64,000 nucleotides of DNA from Tetragonia tetragonoides (GCA_038025085.1 CM076140.1:14776001-14840000), one strand, 5' to 3'. Shown: positions 12,871 through 25,886, counted from the stretch's first letter. Notes: generated by a model not told the origin, from the sequence alone. A program made the numbers and translations.

Positions 12871-15800
12871 TGAAATGCGTAAATAAGTCTCATCCTTCAA
12901 TAGAACTTCACAATATAAGAGCAATTTCTACAATTTCAACTCATTTATCATAAACCTTCTTCGAGAGTAGGTCATAAATTCAAACCTTCTTTGGAAGGTT
13001 CATATTGGAAGCTAATACCCAATTTAAAATATCAATCACTGCTCATGATTTTCATGTCATCATGAAATATATATTTGTAATTTGGGAATCAAATGGAATG
13101 TTCTATGGTACTTCAGCATCATGAGAATCACCTATTTCATGAGTATGGTTCTTTAGGACCATAAGAGTTTCAATATCGTAATCACCAACAAGTCATCATA
13201 TATGTGATCTTCAAATCAACTCTCAAGCTCTGAAACTTTTATAACGATATTATGGTCAATGAAGCCTGTCACATGCTCAAACTTCTGGTTGAGACAACAT
13301 TAATTCATTCAAAACTCTCTTCAGATCAAGAGGTTTTATATCTTGCATCACGTCATACCACAATCATGAATGCTTTCCAACAATATATCTTGCCTCATTC
13401 TCATTGATGTTACTTGAGACAAATAAAAATAATATATGTATGTCATTGATTCATGGACCTTTGTAACTTCAAAATTCAGAGGTTCATATAAATTCAATAT
13501 AAGCTCTGCAGGAGCTTTTCACTTATTCAAAGGTTCATGTATACCATTATACATATCCAACAAGGCATTTAGAGTCTTTCAGGGATTATATCTTCAATCC
13601 TTATAAGATTGACATACCATAGGAGTAAACATCTCCTTATGTAGGTTTTCGCCTATAAAATATGTAGTGACCTACAAAACTACATTCCAATGAAAATGTG
13701 TGCATGCTTATGAGATGAAATTAATAAATTAGTAAATGTTAAATAAAAAGATATAAAATATAGTGACATGTACGATGTATGACTTATAATCTATATGCAT
13801 ACAATGTATGACTCGATAATGAAAACTGTACAGTTTGGATATCAAATCCATAATTTAATTGGACTACAGGTCCATGAGCTCATTTCTATTTTCAATCAAT
13901 AATATGTCGACATTTAGGTGGACTTTATAAATATGATCCCCATTCATATATCCATCACATCTTGCATATGCATATCAGTTCCTTCATAATACCGGTATCA
14001 AAATATTAACCGTTGAAATCTCATAATCAATTTTATTTATCCATCAGTACTGGTAAATGATATCTGAATATTTTTTTAGGAGGTACCTTTTCGTGTTTTT
14101 CATATAGGCCGTCTATTTTGATTCAGATATCCATACCTCTTCATGGGTATTTATAAGATATAAAAACTTGTCTATATTTCATATCTTTTCAAGAATACCA
14201 ACCAAACTGCATGATCTTGCCATATTTGTATAATAGGCTTTCATTAGGAACCGATATCCAATTAACTTGAATGAAAGTAACTCAATATACTACACTTCAA
14301 GTGTATCAATTCTAATCTTTGGCAAGATTCTCAATGCTCACAACATGTATCTTTATAACAAATCATAGACACTGAAACATATAGAGGTTTGAAATAATGC
14401 TGGTATATATCACGTATTAATGAACCTCATTACATAACATATTCTGAACTTCTGGTTCAAATAGGGATCAACATTATACATAATGTATATCTTTGTTTTT
14501 ACCAGCTTTCCTCTCTGATCCTCCCCCTAAGCTGGGAAAACTGTCTCAAATGGATAGTTATAAAGGGGCATGCCATCATGAAATTATACTCAAACCCAGC
14601 TCAAATCCACGGATAACTCATATTTTCTCAATGAGTTTCACTTTACTAGTTCTCTTCTAGAGAACAATGATTTCAGGGAGTATAAGTAATTTGCAGTTGG
14701 TTCTCTTTGTGCTCATATAATTTACCCTATATAAGAGATCAAAAACATGATACATTATCAAACTATACTTTATAAGGTATTGGATGCAGAATGCAACTCA
14801 TGATGCAAACTCAAAACTTTGAAGTGATCTTCGGGAAACTTTACATCTTATCAAACAAAGAGCTGTCAAGATCTTCTTTTTTTTTTAAATTAAATTATTA
14901 TATTGTTCGAAATTATGCTCCATCTCGTTGTTAGTCTTGCATATGAACATTATAATAATGTAATACGAGAGAGCATGAGCACATTATCAGATTTTCAAAC
15001 ATAAGAAACTTCAGATTCTCTCAATGGGTAATTTTATACCCGAATGGCCTAAACCGTCACATCAACAAAATAGTTTAGTTAACTAACTTGTAGTTAGTTT
15101 TCGTTCAAAAACGATCAACTTTGACATATTCATTTACATGTCAATCTGGTCAGATGTATGATGTGACAAAGACATAAATTATGTCTCTTTTCTAATGGCA
15201 AGATAATTCCTTAATTCCATCACGAAATATAGTTTATACTCTTCTGAAGCATCTTATCAATTTCTTCATATTAATCTCCAAGGATATATCTATCTTCTGA
15301 ATAGATTGAATTTCAAATAAATATATGTCCAGTGTATAGTGTAAGGTAATTGATATAAATAAAATGCATATGAATGGATCTTATGACCTTTACCTCAGAT
15401 ATCTTAGATGTGTGAGGAAATATAATAACAAATTCACATACTTTCTCCCCCTTTTCCTCACACCCATAATGGAACCACATCACGAACAGATACTATATAG
15501 GCTTGTAAGTGTAAGCATAGACCATTTATATATTTTTAATTTTGGACTTTAGGCCAAATATTTGTTTTATCCTTGTAATATTTATATTGAATTTCTCAAC
15601 CTTATGAGACCTCTGGCCCTATGTATGATGAAATTCTGACTGAACCGTATATCAAGTCCATCAACATATCATGAACTTCAGGTCATGATAATTATACCAT
15701 CAACATATTTCTCCTTGATCTTATTTATTGTATTATTATCTTATTGATCTTATACTACTATCCAACCAATTAATAATAATGAACTTCAAGTCATAAAAAT

Positions 15801-17253
15801 ATCATAAACGATTGTTCGTTGATCTTACTTGATATACTATTTTTGTATTCTTCAGGATCATATCAATATTTTTTTTCCGTTCACGTTGATTTCATTCAAT
15901 ACTAAGCTTAATATGCTACGACTTGTAGTAGATTAGTTTGTGACTTATAACCTTTTGAGCTTTTATATTTATGCACTTATCTTCAGGATAAATGTACCAG
16001 ACCAATAGCTTACATAGAAAGGTAACATAACTATGCCTTTAGAAATCAAAAATCATTCATTTAGTTTTGTGTGGTCCGACAATTACAACTAGATCATATC
16101 ACATGTTATTTTGATCTTTTCTAACCATAAAAAGCTATTATACATAAATATAACATAAGTATAATTGTCCACCGTATATCATATTTAAGTTATTTATAAA
16201 GATTGAATGATCATGCAAATAAACAAAGATGAACCAAAAATGTGTAATGGTCAAAATATTCACATTAAGTAGAACTAAGTAGATTTCAATTAGTCTCACG
16301 TATTCGCCGCCCAGCAAAGATTACTCATAATATTAGCCAACCTAAATGGTTTCATAAAGTTGTACACTTAATGCACTTTAGTATTAAATAATTAGTGGGA
16401 ATTTATCAAGAAGGTTCTTGATATTACATGTCCACTGAGATTAAACTGCACAACGTGAAAGTAAATCCACAATTTCCAAAATCTACTTGATATATAGTGC
16501 ACGTGATTTGGATAAATAAATTCAATGCAATCCACTGAATTATATTTGCAATCCATAAGTCAATACAAAAGGTCTAATTGCCAATCATAAAGAACAAAAA
16601 TATTGAAATTTATAGTAACATGTTAGGCAAATTAATCACCACATACACAAAGAATTTAAGAAGTAAATCTGACATGGTGAAAATAGATCAAGAAAGCCAC
16701 AATGAAAACCCAAGATATATATCATAACCTTGATTTGTACTCCATTTGTGTATGTATAAAGAACTTAGGATATGCATAAGCCAATTTTTCATCAATTGAT
16801 TCCGAATTCTCATGAGTTTCATTATATGCATCATATAAAATAATTATCACAAACATGTAATATTGATATATCACGTGATCAAGTCAAATTCGTAGCTACC
16901 ATGGTTGATTATACAAAGAAATAGTATATATGTTGTATGGTATCACTAACCAAAATACTTGACAATCATAAGACACTAAACAAGTTGCTATTAATGCGAT
17001 GCAGAAATCACAAAGATAATCATCTAAGTACCAAGAATACCAAATCAATTATATGGCAGTATTTGGGAATTCTATATTATGTTTGACTAGTGTCAATTTA
17101 CTGATGATAATTGCAAATTAAAGAAAATACCTTTTGAGAGACAATTACTCTGATCAACTCGTCTTTCTTGTTCTCTTTTATTTCCTAGTAATTTATCTTG
17201 TGACTAGCAATAGATTGATTTCTTCTCAGTTGGTAGAACTGGTGCTGATAATG
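12871..17253 (-). other. Non-coding interior of the LTR element
   Basis: AT-rich sequence with many short recurring words such as GAACTTCAGGTCATGA and GGTTCATA. No gag, protease, integrase or reverse transcriptase motif was recognised on either strand. It is either a large derivative without coding capacity or an old, heavily mutated internal region. Confidence 0.5.
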
Positions 17254-17573
17254 TGTTATGTAATAATACTAGAATAGCAACATGAATAAGAACAATAGGA
17301 GACTAGTTAATGGAGAGAAGGAGATGATATCTTATTCTTCAACTTGTGTATGAGAATATGATCATAGCTTCATATATATACATGAAATTGAGCTAAGGAA
17401 TTGATTGCTAGGGGAGTTAAACATAGTTCACTTAATGTGAGAATTAAGTGATATAGGTGAAACAGATTTGGAGTTAGAATATGGACATCCATCTTAATTA
17501 TATCATAAAAGTGATATAGGTGAAACAGATTGGGAGTTAGAATATGGACATCCATCTTAATTATATCATAACA
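17254..17573 (-). repeat. LTR (5' LTR in element orientation)
   Basis: The partner of 11765-12085, one base shorter because of a single deletion near 17340. The primer-site-like TTATCAGCACC (minus strand) lies just outside at about 17240-17252. Confidence 0.85.
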
Positions 17574-17578
17574 TTTTT

Positions 17579-17980
17579 TTGGCTGTTAAAAAAATTATTA
17601 TTGTTCCTTGCTACTCCTATTAATCAACTTTATATATTTTTATTTTTTTTTATTCTAATAACGGAGGAGGATAAAAAAGAACTCGTGTATTGAGTTCTAA
17701 ACATGAGATTCATTATTGATCATTAATATTTTTAATGTTCCTCACTTCCTCCTTAAGATTTTTCAATTGAGAATGAAATGAAGTGGTAATAAATAGTAAT
17801 AAATTCATGGGTGATTAAAAAGAAATCAAAAGTAATTTTATTTCATTTTAATACAATAAGAAGCATAAATATTATAAACGTAAAAATGTTCTATATTCAC
17901 CAATCATTTTGTTTCTTTGTTCAATGTGATTTTTTTGTTGATCGAAAATTCAGTACTATTCTTTACTATTACTCAACTTT
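17579..17980 (+). mobile_element. Helitron 3' units: end of copy 3 and start of copy 4
   Basis: Sequence of the third unit resumes after the LTR element. The fourth unit begins near 17689 (TATTGAGTTCTAAAC) and shares AAATTCATGGGTGATTAAAA with the earlier units. It is cut at 17980 by the LINE and resumes at 24303. Confidence 0.6.
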
Positions 17981-18515
17981 TTTTTTTTTTTTTTTTGTAG
18001 AATGTGAGCGTATATTTCATTTACCAAAAAGCAATATAGTTCTTACATCAAAACTATATCTATCAAGGGAGCTAACACGTGCTACCCATCTACACTACTC
18101 CATATAGTAAAACTATGTAAAAACTCTACATTGAACTTCTTTTCCTATGTATAAACTTTGGCTCTATACCCATTGCTGCGCACCACTTTCTGTTTTTTGT
18201 TGTGCTCCTGATCTGCTCAATCTTGCTAAGCTAGACCTTCAACTCAAACTTTATCTTGGCTGTAACCTTCTCTAAAAGATGTTTCTCTCCCATGAAGATC
18301 ACATGGTTCCTGGTAACCCAAATGTAATAAAAACAAGCAGTAAATGCGGCTTTATACACTATTCTGTGCGCAGAAGATCCACGAACATGCTTCATGCCCC
18401 AGTCAACCACATCATCCCAGCAGCTAGGAGGGGGTTTGAACTGCATAAAATCACCAATAGCTTTCCAAACATTCTGAGCGAAAGAGCAAGATAGAAATAG
18501 ATGCTCATGAGATTC

Positions 18516-19967
18516 GGATAGGCCCGCAAGTGCACGGGTATATCGTCGTAATAAAAATATCGAACCACAAGGAGCTATCGATTCCAAATATTAAGTTTTC
18601 TTAAATTCAACAAGCTAAGCGATTAAAAATTGGAGTTTTTGTAATTATCAACTAAGAACGCAAATTAACACTGACAAGATATCAAGAACTGAGACCTAGG
18701 ATTGACTTCACCTCCACTATAATTTCTTGATGCAAAGCGATAAGTCTAACAAGCATGTAAAATCGAACATATAAGCAATGACGGAATTATAAGACACCAA
18801 GAACCCTCTCTCGACGGTTGAAGGATACACTTAAAAAAACCAAATTCTTGTTCTCATGGAATAAAGCTAAATCAAGAACATTAAGAACACTACAATTCCA
18901 AAGCCTCCCAAGACTTTCTAACCTACTCTCGTGATTAGGCAATCTTGTCAATTGTTTGAGTTTCGACAACTAACAAGTTTCTCTCGAACATGAATTAGTC
19001 ATCTAACATTTAAATAAAGCATACAAACAATTGATTGCAATAATATCCTAAAACATGCTTGTCAAACTAATTAGGACATCAAGGAACCAAGCTTTGGCTA
19101 CATCAATCCTAGATAAGGAATCTAGCTACTCATGATATTCAAGAACAACAAGCAAATAATAAAAACTAGATTAAGCATGATTGAACTAGAATTCAAGAAC
19201 AAGATCAAGAACATTCATAAACTAAATTGGGATTAATCTAAAAGAAATTGAGAGATGGGAAGAGAAAGATAGGGAAGAGAGATAAACCAAGATGCTTCAA
19301 TTGCAAACTCCAATAACTTGAAGAGAAATCCAAACTTGCAAACTTGTTCTTCAAATTACAATAAACTAAAAGTGTTTGATTCTATTCTAGAAAGCACAAA
19401 AGTGTTAGTGATAATATGGGGTGATCAGAGATATATCTAAAAGAGATGAGTTCTCTCCCCTTTTACAACCCCCAAAATGAATGTAGTCGGATTTGGGTTA
19501 AAAGCCATTGGAATGACAAAGGTCACGAATGAATTCTCGTGAAAACGGCAGTTCGCATGGTCGTGCAGAAAATGTGAAGGAAAGTTGCATGGTCGTGCAA
19601 CCCTTCTTAAGCTCACTGACTTACTTGCATGGTCATGCAAGGTCTAGCCTTCAAACTTGCATGGTCGTGCAAGTGCGAATTTGCCTTGAACTTCATTTTT
19701 GCACTTCATTTCTTGCTTGGGTTTCTCCAAGACCTGTTCCTTGACTTCTTCTTTGACGATTGCGAATCCGAATTATCTCCAAAATCTCTACCAAGCCTCG
19801 GGGTCTCAAAATGTCCTAAAAACATATCAAAACACAAATATACCCCAAGTAGTCATATTTATCAAAATAATTTATAAAATCTCACAAAGAAATGATATAA
19901 TTATCATGAAACCAATCAAATGAGTGCGTTTATCACATGTAAAATAGCTCTAATTACGCACTCATCA
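18516..19967 (-). mobile_element. Solo LTR inside the LINE (Ty3/gypsy, Tat/Athila-like)
   Basis: The LINE frame reading DTADES and HEHLF is interrupted exactly here. The 5-bp duplication GATTC lies at 18511-18515 and 19968-19972. On the minus strand the insert starts TGATGAGTGCG and ends CCTATCC, where CA is expected; one substitution would restore TGAT...ATCA ends. The last 60 bases (GTGCACTTGCGGGC, with TTCGATATTTTTATTACGAC before it) resemble ends of long LTRs of Tat/Athila-type elements as I recall them. There is no internal region, so LTR-LTR recombination probably removed it. The length of 1452 bp is normal for that group. Confidence 0.72.
19553..19672. repeat. Four TTGCATGGTCGTGCAA near-palindromes
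   Basis: The 16-base near-palindrome occurs at 19552-19567 (first base pair altered), 19585-19600, 19625-19640 (one change, TCATG) and 19657-19672, spaced 32-40 bases. The arms TTGCA and TGCAA are conserved while the flanking bases are not. It lies in the middle of the solo LTR and could be a protein-binding or structural element of the LTR. Confidence 0.75.
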
Positions 19968-22900
19968 GATTCATCTGCTGTGTCACACAGCACACATTGC
20001 TTATCAACCAGCACACCTCTAGCCAATAATCTGTCCTTGGTGAGTAGTCTTTTCTGCATCAAAATCCAAGCTGTGAACAAATGCTTTGGATAACCGTTTC
20101 TGCCCCAGATAAACCTCGACTAAGGCTGAGTAGGTGAAGGTTGCAACAAGGTTGTATATGCTGATTTAACAGAGAAAGGAGGAGGTCCAGTTGTCCAAGA
20201 AATCTCACCATCTTGAATGTCAACACACTGTAATGCAGATTCTCTGAGCTTGAGAAGTTTCCTAAAACACCATGAGTGAGATTGGGACTGCTGAATCCCC
20301 AAAAATGATTCCTACTTTTAAGTACATTTCATGAATCCAATTCACCCTGAGCACGTCCGCTTTGCTAGCTAGACACCAAATCAATAGTATAAGAGCTATA
20401 TTAACTGTCTATAAATCCTTAAAACCCAAACCACCATTCAGCTTTGGTTGGCACAAGTCCTTCCAAGCTATCAATGCTTGTTTATAGTTCTCTTTTCCAC
20501 TCCACATAAAATTCCTACAAAGAGCTTCAACTTGCTTGACCACCTTTTTTTGCAATACAAAGATGGACCCCCAGAAGTTATGTAAGCTGAATATGACAGT
20601 ATTAATGAGCTGAGCCCTAGCTGTATAGGAGAGGAACTTGCTAGACCATGTTTTGATTTTTTCAGTAATTCTATCAACCAAACACACACAATCAGCAGAG
20701 TTAAGAGATTTAGAAGTAAGTGGTACTCCCAAATATCTAACTGCCAACTGCCCTACATCCATCTGCATCAAACTGTGAATTTGTTCTCTCACAAACCCAG
20801 ACAGTAGATACACCACCAAAAAACAATTGACACTTCCCCAGATTTGCTACAAGCCTAGAAGCTTTAGAAAATTCTGTAAAAGCTTTAAGCACACAGGTAG
20901 CAGATTTTTTGTAGTCCCCTTACAAAAAAGAAACAGATCATCTGGATAGCTAAGATGAGTAATATTCAAGCTTCCACATTTAGGATGGTGCCTGAACTCT
21001 CTGTCATTCTTCAACAAGGATAATCTTCTTGAAAGAACCTCCATAACCAGAACAAATAAATAAGGGGAGAGAGGGTCAACCTGCCTCAAACCCCTCTGAC
21101 CACCAAAATAACCAGATAATTCCTCATTAATCACCAGTAAATATCTTATAGTAGTAACACACAGCTTTATCTAGTTATTAAAACATACAGGGGAAACCCA
21201 ATTTATCCAGAGAATGCAACAAAAATTGCCAATCAATAGAATCATATGCCTTACGCAGATCAATTTTGACAGCCATCCTAAAACTAACTTGCTTCCTATC
21301 ATAGTGAGCAAGTAATTCTTGAGCAAACAAATATTATGGACAATGCTTCTCCCCTTGACAAAAGCCCCTTGCTGTGGACCAATAACTTCATGCAACACAT
21401 TTCTCAATCGCCCAGCAATTACATTTGAAGTACATTTGTAAATGACATTGCAGCATGAAATTGGCCTAAATTCTGATGCTAAGGTTGGATTAGTTACCTT
21501 AGGGATCAATGAAATAGATGTTGCATTAATTTGAGACAGAATCTTGCCTTTAACAAAGAAATCATGAACTGCAGCAATCACATCTGAGCCAACAATATGC
21601 CAGGCCTTCTTGAAGAAACAAGAATTGTAGCCATCTGGACCTGGAGCTTTAGTATCCTTGATCTTAAACATTGCAGACTTAATCTCATCCTAAATTCTGT
21701 CACTGGTATTAGTGGTATACATAAGCTTCTCCCATTGGATTCAGACAGAATAGGACCTGCTTGATACACTTCATCTAGTAATGTAGCTCCCTGACAAGAA
21801 GATCCCAACAGATTTTCATCAGTAAGCCACTAATTCAGATTTAATATCCTCATGAGTGACCAATTTCACCCCATTGACATCATAGAGAGCAATAATACAA
21901 TTATTTATCTTCCTTTGCTTGATACATGCATGGAAATATGCAGTGTTTTGATCTCCAGCCTTTAACCAATGAATCTTTGCCTTTTGCTTCAAGAAGAGTG
22001 CTTCATAATACAGAAGTTTCCTGCATTCCTTAAACAACATTTCTCTTTAGTAGCTAAAACCTTATCATCATTATTGTCATGCAACAGCCTTTGCACAGTC
22101 AATGACTCAGTCTTCTTCTCTTGCACACTCCCTTGCATACCACCAAAGTTCACCTTATGGAAATGTTTTAGAATAGGCTTGAGATTTTTCAAATGTTTAC
22201 AGACAGCAAATATTCTGGTCCCCTGAATCTTCTGTCTCCAAGCATCACTAATCAGAGGAAACAGAGATTCCTCCTTGGTCCAAGCATTACAAAACTTGAA
22301 AGAATGTGTAACATGCACAAGAGTTGTGATCTGTACAATGGCAGGGCAATGATCAGATATACCCCAGGTAGAAAGTCCACAAAGCAAGCAAGGAACAGAT
22401 TCATCCATTCACCATTCACCATTCACCATGACCCTATCCAACTTTTTGTACATCCTACTACCATCCTGCCTCCTATCATTCCAAGTGAAAAATTGTCCAA
22501 CAAATTTCAGGTCCAAAACAAGTACCTGAGCAACAAAATCCTGTAATCCAGCCACATCATGCCTATTTAAAGGTCTATCCTGCTGTTTTTCATCAAAGTT
22601 CAGCAAACAATTAAAATCAACAGCTAAAAGCCATGCTCCCACCATACCTTGGCTAATACCAATCAAATCAGACCAAAGAGACACTCTTTGCACTGCATCA
22701 TTATAAGCATAAACAACTATAATCATGAACTTCACATTACTACTCAAATTTTTCACTTCATCCACTGAGATGTTTTCTGTATCATACTAACAACAAAAAC
22801 TAGGGGATCCCAGCAGACTAAGATCCTCCCCTTCACATTATTACAAGCATTATGCTCATAAGACCACCTGGAGCACACCTCTGAGCAACTAAATCAACAT

Positions 22901-23102
22901 CTGCATTATGAAGCTTAGCTTCAACAACACCCAAAAAGGACAATTTATTATGCAAAACTAAATTCTTAACCTCTTTTTGTTTCTCAGTGAGGTTAAGACC
23001 CCTGATGTTCCGGAAACCCATTTTACTCATCTTGGATGAGTACCGCCCCCGGACCTGTTCTGGGATAGATCCACCACCCTTGCTGCGAAGGGATCTATCA
23101 CT

Positions 23103-24108
23103 CTAAGGAGGTTTCTGCTTATTCTTATTCCTAGCACCAGCTTCAATCTGATCAGAAGAGCCACCTAGTTCACCAAACTTGTTCTGTGTAGCTGGAACCT
23201 GTCTCTTTGGATTTGGTGGAACATTCCTTCTTACTCCTGAATTTACCATTGTCCAACCAGGATCAGTAGCTGAGCTCTCAGGCTGACCTTCTGTCTAAAT
23301 AACCTGAGGTGTAGGTATTGTAGTCACAGGTTCAGGAACAACAACAGCAGCATCAGTGGTAGCAGGAACAGGTTGTACTACTCTCCAAACTATAGGAAAC
23401 TTCTGACATCTATTATCTGAATGCCCAAACACTTTGCACTTAGAACACCTTTGAGGAATCCATTCATACTCCACTGATTGTTCATACTGCTTCCCTGTAG
23501 GATCACACAATATAAGACTCTTAGGTAATACAGCATCTACCTTAATCTCAACACAGAGCCGAGCATATTCAAGTTTTGATTTCACAGCTGTAACCCCATC
23601 AGTACACAAAGGAGTTCCCAAAGCACTTCCAATTTTGCTCAAACCAGGCACAATCCAAAGATTATATTTCAAATAATGCAATTTAACCCAAATAGGAACC
23701 CTAGTGACATCCATAGCTCTAATGTCCATATCAATCTCCCATGGTTTCAAAATCATAGGTATTGTAATACCAATGACCATGCTCAAAAAATTTCAACATA
23801 TACTCCTCAATGGTAAAACGAAACAGAAATATACCAGATTCAATTAGGTGAGCATCAACATCTCCACATTCCTTCCATTGGGTCTTAACATAACCCCTAA
23901 TTGATTGTTCAGTAGGTTTTAATTGCATTACATAACCAATTAAAGAGAATTTCCATTGGTCATTCCCCTCATTCTATTCAGTATCCCCAAAATTTACCAC
24001 CGATTTATCATTATCAGAATTAGGAACGAATTGCGATTTCATACCTACATCCTGATGCCTATTCCGCCTTAGAGTATCCGCAAACGAGGTTGTACCCATT
24101 TCCGCCAT
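23103..24108 (-). pseudogene. LINE ORF1: DUF4283 and zinc knuckle (broken)
   Basis: It begins ATG at 24108 (MAEMGTTSFADTLRR). The RNA-binding-like DUF4283 part includes VTRVPIWVKLHYLKYNLW near 23690 and LEYARLCVEIKVD near 23560. A CCHC zinc knuckle, CSKCKVFGHSDNRC (C-x2-C-x4-H-x4-C), lies near 23430. Breaks: TAG at 23974-23976, a frameshift between about 23745 and 23786, and TAG at 23295-23297. Beyond the last stop the frame continues to TAG at 23103-23105. ORF1 proteins of plant L1 elements bind the element RNA. Confidence 0.85.
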
Positions 24109-24287
24109 TATACCCAAAATTGAGATCAAAACACAGATGATGAGATGGATAGAAGCACTCGATGATGTAGAGAGGAGAAATCAAAGAAAACCAGAAGAAA
24201 AATGGTGTAGTAATCATTAACAATGGTGGCGGTTAGTGGTTACTTTGCGAGGGAAGAGCTTTCTCTCTCTACATTCTCTCTCTCCCG
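24109..24287 (-). other. LINE 5' leader
   Basis: On the minus strand the element starts with a GA-rich run (GAGAGAGAGAATGTAGAGAG), then 150 bases of leader before the ORF1 ATG. It would hold the internal promoter; no motif is recognised. Confidence 0.5.
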
Positions 24288-24302
24288 CTATTACTCAACT
24301 TT

Positions 24303-24393
24303 GTATATTGATAATATTAATTTTTTTTATATTGAAGCTAATGACTGATGATGATAAACAAGACCCCATGCATCGCACGGGTACGAAATCTAG
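24303..24393 (+). mobile_element. Helitron 3' unit, copy 4, end
   Basis: The fourth unit resumes after the LINE and ends with hairpin CCCATGCATCGCACGGG (24365-24381; one stem mismatch), spacer TACGAAAT and CTAG (24390-24393), then T. This closes the array that began at 4557. Confidence 0.72.
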
Positions 24394-24483
24394 TGTAAGC
24401 AAAAAGCACAACAACTTTGTTGAGGACTTAATTAAGGAGTTAGGGAAATTTCGTAATTCTTACTATTTGTGTTGGAGAGATCG

Positions 24484-24650
24484 TTTTTTTTTTTTTTGGT
24501 TAACGACCAAGGTATCCACAGTCGACCGCGGTGACTATTTTCCCGCGCTGACTCGTAGGCACCTCAAAGCGTGGGATAACTGGCCAATGAATTTAAAGCA
24601 GCTCTATGCCCGAGGCGAGATTCGAACCCTCGACCTTGATAGTCTCTGGT
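24484..24650 (-). mobile_element. tRNA-derived SINE, minus strand
   Basis: A T-run at 24484-24497 is the poly-A tail on the minus strand. Box B appears as GAGGGTTCGAATCTCGCC (minus; plus 24617-24634). The part that would hold box A is weak (TATACTTCACCAGAG) and no target duplication is seen, so the 5' end may be truncated or decayed. Confidence 0.6.
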
Positions 24651-25886
24651 GAAGTATAAACGTATAATCCCTAACTTCTTTTTTTGATGAAGATGATCCA
24701 TAACATTTTGAATGTTTGATGATGAACGTATATAAGCCCTCGGTAGACAAACCCAAAACACAGCCAAATGACCATTTGAATGGAAGAAATTAGCCTTGTT
24801 GCATATAAACTTGCTGAACAGAAATTTGCAAACCAGCAAACTTGCTTATTCCACTTTGTACTCTTAAGTATCTTGTATAATCGAGCTTCAGGATTACCAA
24901 AAAATATACCCATGATGGTCATTAAGACCCACAACTTAACCAACCATATAGCATCAAAGTACCACAGCATCCAACTTTCTATTTCCATAAGGTGTGCTCA
25001 CCCAAACACCATATTTAATGGTCCTATGAATATAATCTTCACTAAAATCTACCAAATTCCAAGTGAGCACAATCATAACCTCTGTTATACTCCTATACTC
25101 TCATAGTAAACTAACCAGTAATCATGAGCACATTCAAAGCATCAAACACAATTTCATCTCCAAAACAGTCAGAAACACTAGATAGTCCGAATGACTCATC
25201 CCCTCAAATATAATTGAGTACATAAATGGTCAAATTGAGGACATAATTAAGCAACTAATTACATCAACTATGACTTATATAACAAGCATGTTACTAACTA
25301 ATTTAATGACATGACAAATCTCCAACACAACGTTCACGGTGCAATACAAAATATGAAGAATATAAACAGATTTTCAGATCAGTTACCTCAAATATAAATT
25401 TACCCTCGTCTGTGTACTGTCTTTTCGACATTTCCATCTGATGAACCTTTACCCTTGTAACAAACAAAAGAAATTTTATAAATGAAAGGAACATAAAGCA
25501 TAAATCTAACCAATATTGACGCAAAACGGACCATAAAGCATAAAAATAATTTCCATGGTTACCTGCTGATTTTCTACAAAGGATAAAACTTCCCATGTTT
25601 TTTTTTTTTTGTCACAAAGGGAAAAATATTACCATTTGGGGAAGGGAAAGAACAATTGGGAACATCCAAAAAAAATAAAAATAGGGAAAGAAGAATTAAG
25701 AACGGATGGAGTAGTAGATATAAATTGCATTCTTGTTTTACCTTGATTTAAATTGCTGATTTGTTGTTCTTGCTGTCATCATTGTACAAATCCATTAGCT
25801 GCATTTCAAAACCCTAAATCCATGTCCAACAATTTAACTGGATCTTTCTGAATAAACCAAGTAATGCCTTATAATCCTAAGTCCTG
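24651..25886. other. Intergenic sequence, nothing recognised
   Basis: No supported coding region, RNA gene or element with clear ends. A GGATGGAGTAG motif at 25705-25716 looks like one end of a Stowaway-type MITE without a partner. T-runs occur at 25598-25610. Open frames up to about 108 aa match no domain I know. Confidence 0.3.

Larger units (their letters stand above)
11765..17573 (-). mobile_element. LTR retrotransposon, non-autonomous
   Basis: Two direct repeats of 321 and 320 bp (11765-12085 and 17254-17573) start TGTTAT and end ATAACA. The target duplication is TTTTT (11760-11764 and 17574-17578), though the site lies in a T-run and is weak evidence alone. The orientation is minus: complementing the bases beside the left LTR gives the purine tract CCAAGGGGGAG, a good polypurine tract, while beside the right LTR lies a TTATCAGCACC-like primer site. 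The LTRs differ at about 15 places by eye, so the insertion is not very recent. The 5.2-kb interior has no open frame over 72 aa and no gag or pol motif I can recognise. Confidence 0.85.
18231..23030 (-). pseudogene. LINE ORF2: endonuclease, reverse transcriptase, zf-RVT (broken)
   Basis: Domains run in the usual order on the minus strand. The AP-endonuclease-like part starts at M 23030 or 23021 (FRNIRGLNLTEKQKEVKNL), with a DFN motif near 22610, FFTWNDRR near 22480 and GISDHCP near 22360. Reverse transcriptase follows: KAPGPDGYNS near 21640, FRPISCCNVIYK near 21440, GLRQVDPLSPY near 21075 (consensus RQGDP, so Gly is replaced by Val) and the catalytic box as YPDDL near 20945 (consensus YADD or FADD). 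Then come YLGVPL near 20730 and GGLGFKDL near 20415. The zf-RVT part (CVLCDTADES, then HEHLFLSCSF) is split by the solo LTR at 18516-19967. Several frameshifts and stops break the frame. ORF2 proteins cleave the target and reverse transcribe the element RNA. Confidence 0.9.
17981..24287 (-). mobile_element. L1-type LINE retrotransposon, full length, mutated
   Basis: A minus-strand LINE of about 4.85 kb once the 1.45-kb solo LTR inside it is removed. The perfect 15-bp target duplication CTATTACTCAACTTT lies at 17966-17980 and 24288-24302, and the poly-A tail appears as a T-run at 17981-17996. The 5' leader (24109-24287) is followed by ORF1 and ORF2. Both carry stops and frameshifts, so it is not autonomous now. 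Its target is the fourth Helitron unit. Confidence 0.93.

Noticed and set aside
12086..17253. Autonomous Copia element
   Set aside because: No integrase or reverse transcriptase motif was found on either strand, so only a non-autonomous LTR element is claimed.
19529..19744. Open frames with repeated CMVVQ-like words as a possible gene
   Set aside because: They result from the TTGCATGGTCGTGCAA repeats within the solo LTR.
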